The notes beneath the pieces were generated by a model. That model was not told where the DNA came from. It worked only from the letters and a program-made list of their open reading frames with translations, and did no database searches. Of a DNA stretch of 64,000 nt, positions 8,127 through 15,360 are shown one piece after another (position 1 is the first letter of the stretch; the number at the start of each line of letters is the position of its first letter). Origin of the DNA: Streptomyces sp. NBC_01454 (GTDB taxonomy: Bacteria > Actinomycetota > Actinomycetes > Streptomycetales > Streptomycetaceae); contig NZ_CP109460.1 of NCBI RefSeq assembly GCF_036227565.1, positions 3,286,001 through 3,350,000 on the forward strand, in the 5' to 3' direction. Both the position numbers and the translations under genes were made by a program.

Positions 8127-8714
8127 TCAAGAAGGTGTCGGCGCGGTCCACGAGTCGGCCAGCGCGCACAGGTCCGCCAGCGCCGCCTCCGTGCGCGCGC
8201 GGTCGCCGGTGACCAGGAAGTCGGTCCGCAGGCCCGCATAGGCGCTGTTCAAAAACGTGGCGCGGACCCGTGCCGGGCCGGGGGCGAGACCGCGGGCGCG
8301 AAAGGCACCGGCGACGAATTCGGCGCGGTCCGCAAGGAACTTCGGGACCCGGCCGCCTAGCCGGCCGGCCGCCGCCAGCCCCTCGATCTCGTGGAGGAGG
8401 CGGGTCGCACCGATGTGTTCGGGCTCCAGCTGGCGCCGCCAGGAGTCCCGTACGAGCCCACCGATGCCGCGCGAGAGGTCGCTCCAGCCCTCGGTGGCGC
8501 GCAGCTGGGCGTGCTGGAGCTCGTCCAGCCGCGCGAGGACGGCCGTGAGGAGATCGTCCTTGTCCGCGAAGTGGTGGGTGAGCACCCGGGTGCTGTGCCC
8601 GAGCGCCCGGGCCAGCGGGCGCAGTGAGAGATTGACGAGCCCGGTCTCGGTGAGATGGCCGATGGCCGCGTCGAGGATCTCGGTACGGCGGTGGGGGTCG
8701 CGGGGCCTGGCCAT
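8127..8714 (-). CDS. TetR-family transcriptional regulator
   Basis: The N-terminal 50 residues form the TetR helix-turn-helix (RRTEILDAAIGHLTETGLVN, then ALGHSTRVLTHHFADKDDLL). The remaining 140 residues are a divergent ligand-binding domain. Length (195 residues) is usual. It is transcribed away from the aldo/keto reductase gene across a 364-bp gap that holds a perfect GACGTTACGTC palindrome (8823-8833), so it probably represses itself and may control the reductase. The ligand is unknown. Confidence 0.9.
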   Translation of the reverse strand: MARPRDPHRRTEILDAAIGHLTETGLVNLSLRPLARALGHSTRVLTHHFADKDDLLTAVLARLDELQHAQLRATEGWSDLSRGIGGLVRDSWRRQLEPEHIGATRLLHEIEGLAAAGRLGGRVPKFLADRAEFVAGAFRARGLAPGPARVRATFLNSAYAGLRTDFLVTGDRARTEAALADLCALADSWTAPTPS

Positions 8715-8822
8715 CGGTCGGACTCCTCGTGGGGCGGGATCGCTGGGCGAACGGGGGGCTCCGGGCGCTGCGAGCTGCGCGGGTCCGGTGTGGACCCGCC
8801 CTCCACCCTAATTAAGAAAACG

Positions 8823-8833
8823 GACGTTACGTC
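8823..8833. promoter_or_regulatory. candidate TetR operator GACGTTACGTC
   Basis: This perfect 11-bp palindrome lies in the divergent gap between the TetR gene and the aldo/keto reductase, next to an AT-rich stretch (TAATTAAGAAAA at 8809-8820) that could hold the regulator's promoter. A second dyad, GCGGGTCC/GGACCCGC, is at 8779-8799. Binding is inferred. Confidence 0.5.
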
Positions 8834-9078
8834 AACGGCCCGCCCGGCGCGCCGCCTGCGCAGAGGCGCCACCCGTCCCCCTCGCTCTGCGCCCTGACGC
8901 TCCGTACCGTCACCCTCCGGACCGGCGGCCGCCCGCCCCCGCGGCGCACCGCCCGTACCCAGCAGCGAATTGACGCTTCGTCAGGAAGCCGAGCGGCCGC
9001 CCCGCCGCGCCGGGACCATCCGGCGGCACTCCCCGCGGGTCCTTGCTTCGAGCGCACTTCAAGGCGTTGGCTGAAACC

Positions 9079-10077
9079 ATGAAGTACACGCAGCTCGGAC
9101 GCACCGGACTCAAGGTCAGCCGACTCGTCCTCGGCACGATGAACTTCGGACCCCAGACGGACGAGGCCCACAGCCACACCATCATGGACGCGGCGCAGAG
9201 CGCGGGCGTCAACTTCTTCGACACCGCCAACGTCTACGGTTTCGGCGCCGACAAGGGCCGCACGGAGGAGATCGTCGGCTCCTGGTTCGCCAAGGGCGGC
9301 GGCCGGCGGGACAAGACCGTGCTGGCCACCAAGGGCTACGCCAACATGGCACCGGAGGGCGACAAGGTCTGGCCCAACCACGACAAGCTCTCCGCGCTCA
9401 ACATCCGGCGCTCCGTCGATGCCAGCCTCAAGCGCCTGGGCACCGACTACATCGACCTCTACCAGTTCCACCACGTCGACCGGGACACGCCCTGGGACGA
9501 GATCTGGCAGGCGATGGACGTCCTGGTGCGGCAGGGCAAAGTCCTCTACGTCGGCTCCTCCAACCACGCCGGCTGGCACCTCGCCCGCGCCAACGAGACC
9601 GCCGCCCGTCGCGGTTCGTACGGCCTGGTCAGCGAGCAGTGCCTGTACAACCTCGCCGAGCGGCGCGCCGAGATGGAGGTCATTCCGGCCGCCGAGGGCT
9701 ACGGCCTGGGGGTCATCCCCTGGTCGCCGCTGCACGGCGGGCTGCTGGGCGGCGCGCTGCGCAAGGAGCGCGAGGGCGGCGGGGCCCGCTCGGCCGTCGG
9801 ACGCTCGGCCGAGGCCCTCGCCAACTCCACGATCCGCGCCCGGATCCAGTCCTACGAGGACCTGCTCGACAAGCACGGCCTGGAGCCCGGCGAGGCCGCA
9901 CTGGCCTGGCTGCTCACCCGTCCCGGCGTCACCGGCCCGATCGTCGGCCCGCGCACCACGGACCAGCTCTCCTCCGCGCTGCGCGCCGTCGAGCTGACCC
10001 TCCCCGACGAGCTCCTCACCTCGCTCGACGAGATCTTCCCCGGCCCGGGGCCGAGCCCGGAGGCCTTCGCCTGGTGA
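9079..10077 (+). CDS. aldo/keto reductase
   Basis: This is a 332-residue AKR barrel enzyme that reduces carbonyl compounds with NADPH. The catalytic tetrad is visible: Asp48 and Tyr53 (FFDTANVYG), Lys85 (LATKGY) and His131 (YQFHHVD). The C-terminal GPIVGPRTTDQL segment binds the cofactor's 2'-phosphate region. It resembles the YajO/Tas-type bacterial AKRs with the LGRTGLKVSRLVLGTMNFG start. ATG 9079 is chosen since the family begins MKYTQLGRTG. The physiological substrate is unknown; the divergent TetR gene may regulate it. Confidence 0.9.
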   Translation: MKYTQLGRTGLKVSRLVLGTMNFGPQTDEAHSHTIMDAAQSAGVNFFDTANVYGFGADKGRTEEIVGSWFAKGGGRRDKTVLATKGYANMAPEGDKVWPNHDKLSALNIRRSVDASLKRLGTDYIDLYQFHHVDRDTPWDEIWQAMDVLVRQGKVLYVGSSNHAGWHLARANETAARRGSYGLVSEQCLYNLAERRAEMEVIPAAEGYGLGVIPWSPLHGGLLGGALRKEREGGGARSAVGRSAEALANSTIRARIQSYEDLLDKHGLEPGEAALAWLLTRPGVTGPIVGPRTTDQLSSALRAVELTLPDELLTSLDEIFPGPGPSPEAFAW

Positions 10078-10179
10078 ACGGTCCGAGCGTCCGGAGCCGG
10101 CGACGGCCGGACGCCGGGCGCTCAGCGGCGGCCGCGATGGCGACTGCCGTGGCCGGTGCCGCCGGCGCTACAGGTGCGC

Positions 10180-10266
10180 TCAGTGCAGCGCCGCCGCCAC
10201 GACCACGACGATGAGCAGCACGGCGAGAAGTCCGGACATGATCCGGTTACGGGTCTTGGGATCCAC
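10180..10266 (-). CDS. 28-residue single-helix membrane peptide
   Basis: GTG 10266 begins MDPKTRNRIMSGLLAVLLIV, followed by a run of Val/Ala and ending LH-stop at 10180. The product is a basic N-terminus plus one transmembrane helix. I recall very similar mini proteins in many Streptomyces genomes, which supports it being a real gene although it is too short for normal gene calling. A start at the internal ATG 10239 is also possible. Function unknown. Confidence 0.6.
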   Translation of the reverse strand: MDPKTRNRIMSGLLAVLLIVVVVAAALH

Positions 10267-10340
10267 CCCCTGAGCGTAACCGGGGCAGATCCGAACGTTT
10301 CATCGGCCCATGGCTGAGCGGCCGGGCGGGGCCCGGCGGC

Positions 10341-10910
10341 TCAGTGGCCGAGGGGCCAGGACCCCACCGCCTCGTACCGGGGCTGCCGGCCCGCTTCGCC
10401 GGGGGCGGGGGGACGGCTGTGCATCAGGGCGAGGGCGTCGACGGTCCAGGGGGTGCCGGCGAACTCCTTGAGGGCGTGCGCGTACGGGCGCAGATCCAGG
10501 TGGGGAACCCGGTTTCTGGCCAGCGTGAGGTGGGGGGTGTACGGGCGGTGCTCGTCGTCCATGGCGAGGCCGGCCCGGCGGCCCGCCGCCGACGCCGAGT
10601 CGGCGAGCCTGCGCATGGCGGGGCGGTCGCCGTCGGCCCCGGCCCACACCACCCGGTCCGAGAAGCGGCCGCCGCCGGCGATCCGCAGCTCGTAGGGGTC
10701 ACGGCGGTGGACGGCGCGGGCCAGTCGCTCCCGGAGTCCGGGGACGACGTCCTCGGGCACCTCGCCGTAGAAGGCCAGGGTGAAGTGCCAGCCCTCGCGG
10801 CCGGTCCACCGCAGCCGGTCGGCGGCCGGGAGCGCCTTCAACTGTGCGACCTCGGCGGCCAGTTCCTCCAGCGCGCGAGCGGAGGGCAGGACGGCGGCGA
10901 AGAGTCTCAT
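10341..10910 (-). CDS. thpR: RNA 2',3'-cyclic phosphodiesterase (LigT/ThpR-like)
   Basis: The 189-residue protein has the two HxTx motifs of the 2H phosphoesterase family: His42-Phe-Thr-Leu in GWHFTLAFYGE and His127-Leu-Thr-Leu in YTPHLTLAR. The family opens 2',3'-cyclic phosphates on RNA ends to 2'-phosphates. It starts MRLFAAVLPS at ATG 10910, where family homology begins; a CACACT box 6 nt upstream suggests a leaderless transcript. It is a stand-alone gene convergent with nothing close. Confidence 0.88.
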   Translation of the reverse strand: MRLFAAVLPSARALEELAAEVAQLKALPAADRLRWTGREGWHFTLAFYGEVPEDVVPGLRERLARAVHRRDPYELRIAGGGRFSDRVVWAGADGDRPAMRRLADSASAAGRRAGLAMDDEHRPYTPHLTLARNRVPHLDLRPYAHALKEFAGTPWTVDALALMHSRPPAPGEAGRQPRYEAVGSWPLGH

Positions 10911-11016
10911 GCGGCCAGTGTGGCGCAGCACACCCGCGGTCCGGCGGATACCGGGGAGGCGGCCGGACGACGGGACCGTGCGGACGGACACGCACACGGC
11001 CCCGTACGGACCCGTC

Positions 11017-12453
11017 CTAAGCAGCCGGCGCCAGATCCTTCTCCGTGGACGCGGTGGTCCCGCAGCTCCGGGGGACGACCGCGAGGTGCCGGCGGCCGCG
11101 ACGCAGGTCGACCTGGAGGCGCAGACCGCCCACCCGCGCGAGGATCAGGCCGATGACGACCGCGGCCCCCATGGAGATCGCGCCGCCCGCCACGAAGCCG
11201 GTCCGGGCGCCGTAGGTGTCGGTGACCCAGCCGACGAGGGGGGCGCCGAGCGGGGTGCCGCCCACGAAGACCATCATGAACAGGCTCATCACCCGGCCCC
11301 GCATCAGCGGGTCGGTGGCCATCTGGATGCTCGAGTTGGCGGTGACGTTGATCGTCAGACCGACCATGCCGATCGGGGCGAGGAGCGCCGCGAAGACCCA
11401 GAACGACGGGGCGAGCGCGGCGGCGATCTCCAGAGCGCCGAAGAGCAGCGCCGCACCGACCAGCAGCCGCAGCCGGGAGCGGGCCCGGCGGGCCGCGAGC
11501 AGCGCGCCGATCAGCGAACCGGCCGCCATCAGGCCGTTGAACAGGGAATACGTTCCGGCGCCCTGGTGGTAGACGTGATGGGCGAACGCGGTCAGCCAGA
11601 TCGGGAAGTTGAACCCGAAGGTCCCGATGAAGCCGACCAGCACGATGGGCCAGATCAGGTCGGGGCGCCCGGAGACATACCGCAGGCCCTCCCGCAGCTG
11701 CCCCTTGCTGCGCGGCACCCGCACCACCTCGTGGAGCTCGGACGTCCGCATCATCAGCAGTCCGGCGATCGGGGCGATGAACGACAGGCCGTTGAACAGG
11801 AAGGCCCAGCCGCTGCCGAACGCGGTGATCAGCACACCGGCGACGGCCGGCCCGACCAGCCGCGCCGACTGGAAGTTGGCGGAGTTGAGGCTGACGGCGT
11901 TGCGCAGCTCGTCCTGGCCGACCATCTCGGAGACGAACGCCTGCCGGCAGGGGTTGTCGACGACGGTGACCATGCCGAGGGCGAAGGCGACCAGGTAGAC
12001 GTGCCAGACCTGCACCTCACCGCTGAGCGTGAGCACGGCGAGGGCCAGGCCGGTCAGGCCCATGGCGGACTGGGTCAGGAACAGCAGCGTGCGCTTGGCG
12101 AAGCGGTCGGCGATGACGCCGCCGTAGAGGCCGAAGAGCAGCATCGGCAGGAACTGCAGCGCGGTGGTGATACCGACCGCGGTGGAGGAGCCGGTGAGGC
12201 TGAGCACGAGCCAGTCCTGGGCGATGCGCTGCATCCAGGTGCCGGTGTTGGACACCATCTGGCCGGTGGCGAAGAGGCGGTAGTTACGTATGCGGAGCGA
12301 GCTGAACGTGCCCTTGCGCGGCGTGGCGGCGGGGCCTGCGGCGAGTGCCGGGGCGGGGCCCGGGGCGGTCGCGGTCGCGGTCGCGTCGTCGGAAACCGTG
12401 TCGTCGTGGGAGTTCGGTGCGGGGGCGGAGGGTGCTCCGGATCCCGTACTCAA
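11017..12453 (-). CDS. MFS transporter, DHA3/enterobactin-exporter type
   Basis: This 478-residue membrane protein has about 12 predicted helices. It begins with a 50-residue Ala/Pro-rich cytoplasmic tail, then FSSLRIRNYRLFATGQMVSN, the typical start of MFS_3/EntS-like drug and siderophore exporters. The loop 2-3 motif is GGVIADRFAKR. It lies 30 bp downstream of a MarR-family gene in the same direction, so it is probably a MarR-controlled efflux pump. The substrate is unknown. Confidence 0.9.
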   Translation of the reverse strand: MSTGSGAPSAPAPNSHDDTVSDDATATATAPGPAPALAAGPAATPRKGTFSSLRIRNYRLFATGQMVSNTGTWMQRIAQDWLVLSLTGSSTAVGITTALQFLPMLLFGLYGGVIADRFAKRTLLFLTQSAMGLTGLALAVLTLSGEVQVWHVYLVAFALGMVTVVDNPCRQAFVSEMVGQDELRNAVSLNSANFQSARLVGPAVAGVLITAFGSGWAFLFNGLSFIAPIAGLLMMRTSELHEVVRVPRSKGQLREGLRYVSGRPDLIWPIVLVGFIGTFGFNFPIWLTAFAHHVYHQGAGTYSLFNGLMAAGSLIGALLAARRARSRLRLLVGAALLFGALEIAAALAPSFWVFAALLAPIGMVGLTINVTANSSIQMATDPLMRGRVMSLFMMVFVGGTPLGAPLVGWVTDTYGARTGFVAGGAISMGAAVVIGLILARVGGLRLQVDLRRGRRHLAVVPRSCGTTASTEKDLAPAA

Positions 12454-12483
12454 AGTGGGTTCGCCTCCTCGGCCTCGGGGGTT

Positions 12484-12948
12484 CTACAACTGTGCGAGCT
12501 TCTCCAGCACGGGCGCGGCGGCCCGCACCTTCGCCCACTCGTCCTCGTCCAGCCCGGAGGCCAGCTCGGCGAGCCAGGCGTTGCGCTTGCGGCGGCTCTC
12601 CTCGAGCATCGCCTCGGCCTGTTCGGTCTGGGTGACGACCTTCTGACGGCGGTCGTCGGGGTGCGGTTCGAGCCGGACCAGTCCCTTGGCCTCCAGCATG
12701 GCCACGATGCGGGTCATCGACGGCGGCTGCACATGCTCCTTGCGGGCCAGCTCCCCGGGGGTGGCGTGGCCGCAGCGGAACAGGGTGCCGAGCACCGACA
12801 TCTCGGTGGGGCTCAGCGATTCATCGACCCGCTGGTGCTTGAGCCGGCGCGACAGGCGCATCACGGCGGACCGCAGCGCATTCACCGCGGCTGCGTCGTC
12901 TGGGGGCACCTCACGGCCGTCAGGCTCGGGGCGGGACAGTTCCGGCAT
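12484..12948 (-). CDS. MarR-family transcriptional regulator
   Basis: The 154-residue protein has a central winged helix (LSPTEMSVLGTLFRCGHATP, ARKEHVQPPSMTRIVAMLEA) with the wing motif PHPDDRRQKVV, the hallmark of MarR repressors. It is first in an operon with the MFS exporter. A perfect 12-bp palindrome 22 bp upstream is a likely operator, implying autoregulation. The inducing ligand is probably a transporter substrate, which is inference from the usual MarR arrangement. Confidence 0.92.
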   Translation of the reverse strand: MPELSRPEPDGREVPPDDAAAVNALRSAVMRLSRRLKHQRVDESLSPTEMSVLGTLFRCGHATPGELARKEHVQPPSMTRIVAMLEAKGLVRLEPHPDDRRQKVVTQTEQAEAMLEESRRKRNAWLAELASGLDEDEWAKVRAAAPVLEKLAQL

Positions 12949-12969
12949 GTTCCTTAGCGTAACTCATTA

Positions 12970-12981
12970 CCTTAGCTAAGG
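12970..12981. promoter_or_regulatory. palindrome CCTTAGCTAAGG, candidate MarR operator
   Basis: It is a perfect 12-bp palindrome in an AT-rich stretch just upstream of the marR start. A CTAAGG half-site recurs at 12952-12957 on the same face of the promoter. This position is suited to repression of the marR-MFS operon. Confidence 0.65.
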
Positions 12982-13072
12982 AAAGCCGGCGTCTCCGCAT
13001 GAATCACCCGAACGAGTGAGGGCGCGCGGGAAAGTGACGCGCCTGGCCGCGGGGGAACGGGACCGTGTCCGC

Positions 13073-13252
13073 ATGGGATCGCAAGTGCTCAGCGTGCGGG
13101 TGGACGGGGAACTGCTGGAGCGCATCCGGCAGCATGCCGCAAAACGCGGAATGAGCGTCCAGGACTATGTGGTCCGGACGCTCATCCGCGAGGACTTCGA
13201 CGAGCGGTTCCAGTCCTCGCTCGACAAGTCGGAAAAACTGGGGTTCCCGTAG
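13073..13252 (+). CDS. small ribbon-helix-helix-like protein
   Basis: This 59-residue protein starts MGSQVLSVRVDGELLERIRQ. A beta strand is followed by two helices (residues 12-25 and 31-44, GMSVQDYVVRTLIREDF), the pattern of CopG/Arc-type ribbon-helix-helix DNA-binding proteins and antitoxins. No toxin gene is adjacent: the next gene is a convergent purine permease 4 bp away. It may be a stand-alone regulator. An upstream start at 13016 is open but its sequence is unlike the family. Confidence 0.7.
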   Translation: MGSQVLSVRVDGELLERIRQHAAKRGMSVQDYVVRTLIREDFDERFQSSLDKSEKLGFP

Positions 13253-13256
13253 CCGG

Positions 13257-14729
13257 CTACTTGACCCCGAGTGCCTGCTCGATCGGGTGGAGCAGGAAGT
13301 AGACCAGGAAGAAGAACCCGACGACGTTCAGCAGCCAGGGGATCTCCTTGAAGCGCCCGGTCGCCGTGCGCAGCAGGATGAAGGCCAGGACGCCGATGCC
13401 GATGCCGTTGGTGATGCTGTAGGTGAACGGCATCGAGACCATCGTCAGGAACGCCGGGATGCCCACGGTGAAGTCGGCCCAGTCGATGGCCTGCACGTTC
13501 GAGGCCATGATCAGGAAGCCGACGACCACCAGCGCGGGCGTCGCGGCCTGCGCGGGGACGACCGTCGCCAGCGGCGTGAAGACCAGCGCCAGCAGGAAGA
13601 GGCCGCCGGTCATCAGGTTCGCCAGGCCCGTGCGGGCGCCTTCGCCGACGCCGGCGGTGGACTCCACGAAGCAGGTGTTGGCGGAGGCGGAGCCGAAGCC
13701 GCCGGCCGCGACGGCGATGCCGTCGACCATGAGGATCCGGCCCATGTTCGGCAGCTGCCCGGTCTCGTTGTCCAGCAGACCGGCCTCCTCGCCGACGCCG
13801 ATGATGGTGCCCATCGCGTCGAAGAAGCCGGACAGCAGCACGGTGAAGACGAACAGGCAGCCGGTGAGCACACCGACGTCCTTGAAGCCGCCGAACAGGC
13901 TGATCTGCCCGATCAGCCCGAAGTCCGGGGTGTCGATGATCTGGCTCGGGACGTTCGGGACCGCCAGGCCCCAGGCCGCGTCCGGGATGGTCACGAGCGC
14001 GTTGATCACGATCGCGACGACCGCCATGCTGACCATGCCGATCAGGATCGCGCCCTTGGTCTTGCGCACGACCAGCACGAACATCAGCACCAGACCGGCC
14101 ACGAAGACCAGCACCGGCCAGCCCTGGAGCTGTCCGCCCTGGCCGAGACCCAGCGGGACGGTGGTGTGCGCGGCGTCCGGGTTACGCGTCACGAAGCCCG
14201 CGTCGACCAGGCCGATCAGCGAGATGAACAGGCCGATGCCGATGGCGATGGCGCGCCGCAGGCCGTTGGGGATCGCGTCCATCACCCGCTGCCGCAGGCC
14301 CGAGGCGACCAGGATCATCAGCACCAGACCGGCGAGCACGACCATGCCCATCGCGTCCGGCCAGCTCATCTTGGGCGCGAGCTGCAGCGACACCACAGCG
14401 TTGATGCCCAGGCCGGCGGCGATGGCGATCGGGACGTTGCCGATGACGCCCATCAGGACCGTGCTCAGACCGGCCATCAGCGCGGTGGCGGTGACCAGCT
14501 GGGCGTTGTCGAGGTGATGGCCGAACTTGTCGACACCGGAGCCGAGGATGATCGGGTTCAGCACGATGATGTAGGCCATCGCGAAGAACGTCGCCAGTCC
14601 GCCGCGCAGTTCGCGGCTGACCGTCGACCCCCGCTCGGAGATCTTGAAGAAGCGGTCGAAGGCGTTCGTGGGCGGCTTCGGACCGGAGTTCGTGAGGGTG
14701 TCGACCGGCGGGGTGGCCGAGGGGGACAT
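13257..14729 (-). CDS. NCS2-family purine permease (AzgA-like)
   Basis: The 490-residue protein has about 12-14 membrane helices. The AzgA-type signature is seen in GGLATFFAMAYIIVLNPIIL, IAAGLGINAVVS and AGGFGSASANTCFVESTAGV, the last being the substrate-binding region of guanine/hypoxanthine permeases. It imports purine bases by proton symport. ATG 14729 (MSPSATPP) is preferred over the longer open frame. DUF2530 lies divergently 275 bp upstream, an association I recall in Streptomyces. Confidence 0.92.
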   Translation of the reverse strand: MSPSATPPVDTLTNSGPKPPTNAFDRFFKISERGSTVSRELRGGLATFFAMAYIIVLNPIILGSGVDKFGHHLDNAQLVTATALMAGLSTVLMGVIGNVPIAIAAGLGINAVVSLQLAPKMSWPDAMGMVVLAGLVLMILVASGLRQRVMDAIPNGLRRAIAIGIGLFISLIGLVDAGFVTRNPDAAHTTVPLGLGQGGQLQGWPVLVFVAGLVLMFVLVVRKTKGAILIGMVSMAVVAIVINALVTIPDAAWGLAVPNVPSQIIDTPDFGLIGQISLFGGFKDVGVLTGCLFVFTVLLSGFFDAMGTIIGVGEEAGLLDNETGQLPNMGRILMVDGIAVAAGGFGSASANTCFVESTAGVGEGARTGLANLMTGGLFLLALVFTPLATVVPAQAATPALVVVGFLIMASNVQAIDWADFTVGIPAFLTMVSMPFTYSITNGIGIGVLAFILLRTATGRFKEIPWLLNVVGFFFLVYFLLHPIEQALGVK

Positions 14730-14991
14730 GCGGACCTCAGGTGGGACGGGCCTGGGCAGGCGTGGGGGCCCGAGGGCCCGGAACACATACGGATACAGAA
14801 GCAGGAGTAGAGGGATCAGATTGGATGAATCGACGATGCAATCCAGTCAGACCCAGAAAGGTTCAGTATGAATAAACAATTCGTTGATCGCTATCTCCGC
14901 GCGTAGACCCTTGGGGCGCGCCGTCCCGCGGCCTTTCCCCTCGACCGCCCACCGCGCCCACGCCGCCCGCGGACCCCGCTCCCCGCCCCCG

Positions 14992-14997
14992 TAAGCT
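14992..14997 (+). promoter_or_regulatory. -10-like TAAGCT, leaderless start of DUF2530
   Basis: TAAGCT ends 7 nt before ATG 15005 and no ribosome-binding site is visible. This fits a leaderless transcript. The 275-bp gap to the permease also has an AT-rich segment at 14815-14890, probably its promoter. Confidence 0.45.
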
Positions 14998-15004
14998 GGG
15001 CGCC

Positions 15005-15271
15005 ATGTGGAAGAAGTCCGAACTGCGCGAGGCCCCGGCGCCTCTGGAGGGCCCCGTCGTCGGCACGGTCACCGGCGGCACCATCATCTGGTTCGTGCTC
15101 TTCCTCGGCCAGCTCCCCTTCTACGGCTGGTACGCCGACCACGGCCACGCCTGGTGGGTGTGGACCTGTCTGGCCGGCGGCGGCCTGGGACTGGTGGGCA
15201 TCTGGTACGTCCGCAGGCGTGACGCCGCCATCAAGCGGGCGGCCGCGGCGGCCGCCGACGCCCCCTCCTGA
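15005..15271 (+). CDS. DUF2530 two-helix membrane protein
   Basis: The 88-residue protein begins MWKKSELREAPAPLEGPVVG and has two transmembrane helices (about 20-40 and 49-67). The loop between them carries YADHGHAWW, and a basic tail (RRRDAAIKR) follows. This is the DUF2530 pattern. Function is not known. It is divergent from the purine permease and may share its control region. Confidence 0.85.
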   Translation: MWKKSELREAPAPLEGPVVGTVTGGTIIWFVLFLGQLPFYGWYADHGHAWWVWTCLAGGGLGLVGIWYVRRRDAAIKRAAAAAADAPS

Positions 15272-15348
15272 ACGCGGCGCCTCCCCGCACCGGACCGCGC
15301 CCGTACCCATACCCGCCCATCCAGCGGGTGAAGTGCACATTCCGCCCG

Positions 15349-15354
15349 TAACGT
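15349..15354 (+). promoter_or_regulatory. -10-like TAACGT, leaderless start of P-type ATPase
   Basis: TAACGT ends 6 nt before ATG 15361, with no ribosome-binding site between. It is the same layout as at the two small His-rich genes downstream. Confidence 0.45.
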
Positions 15355-15360
15355 CGAGGC

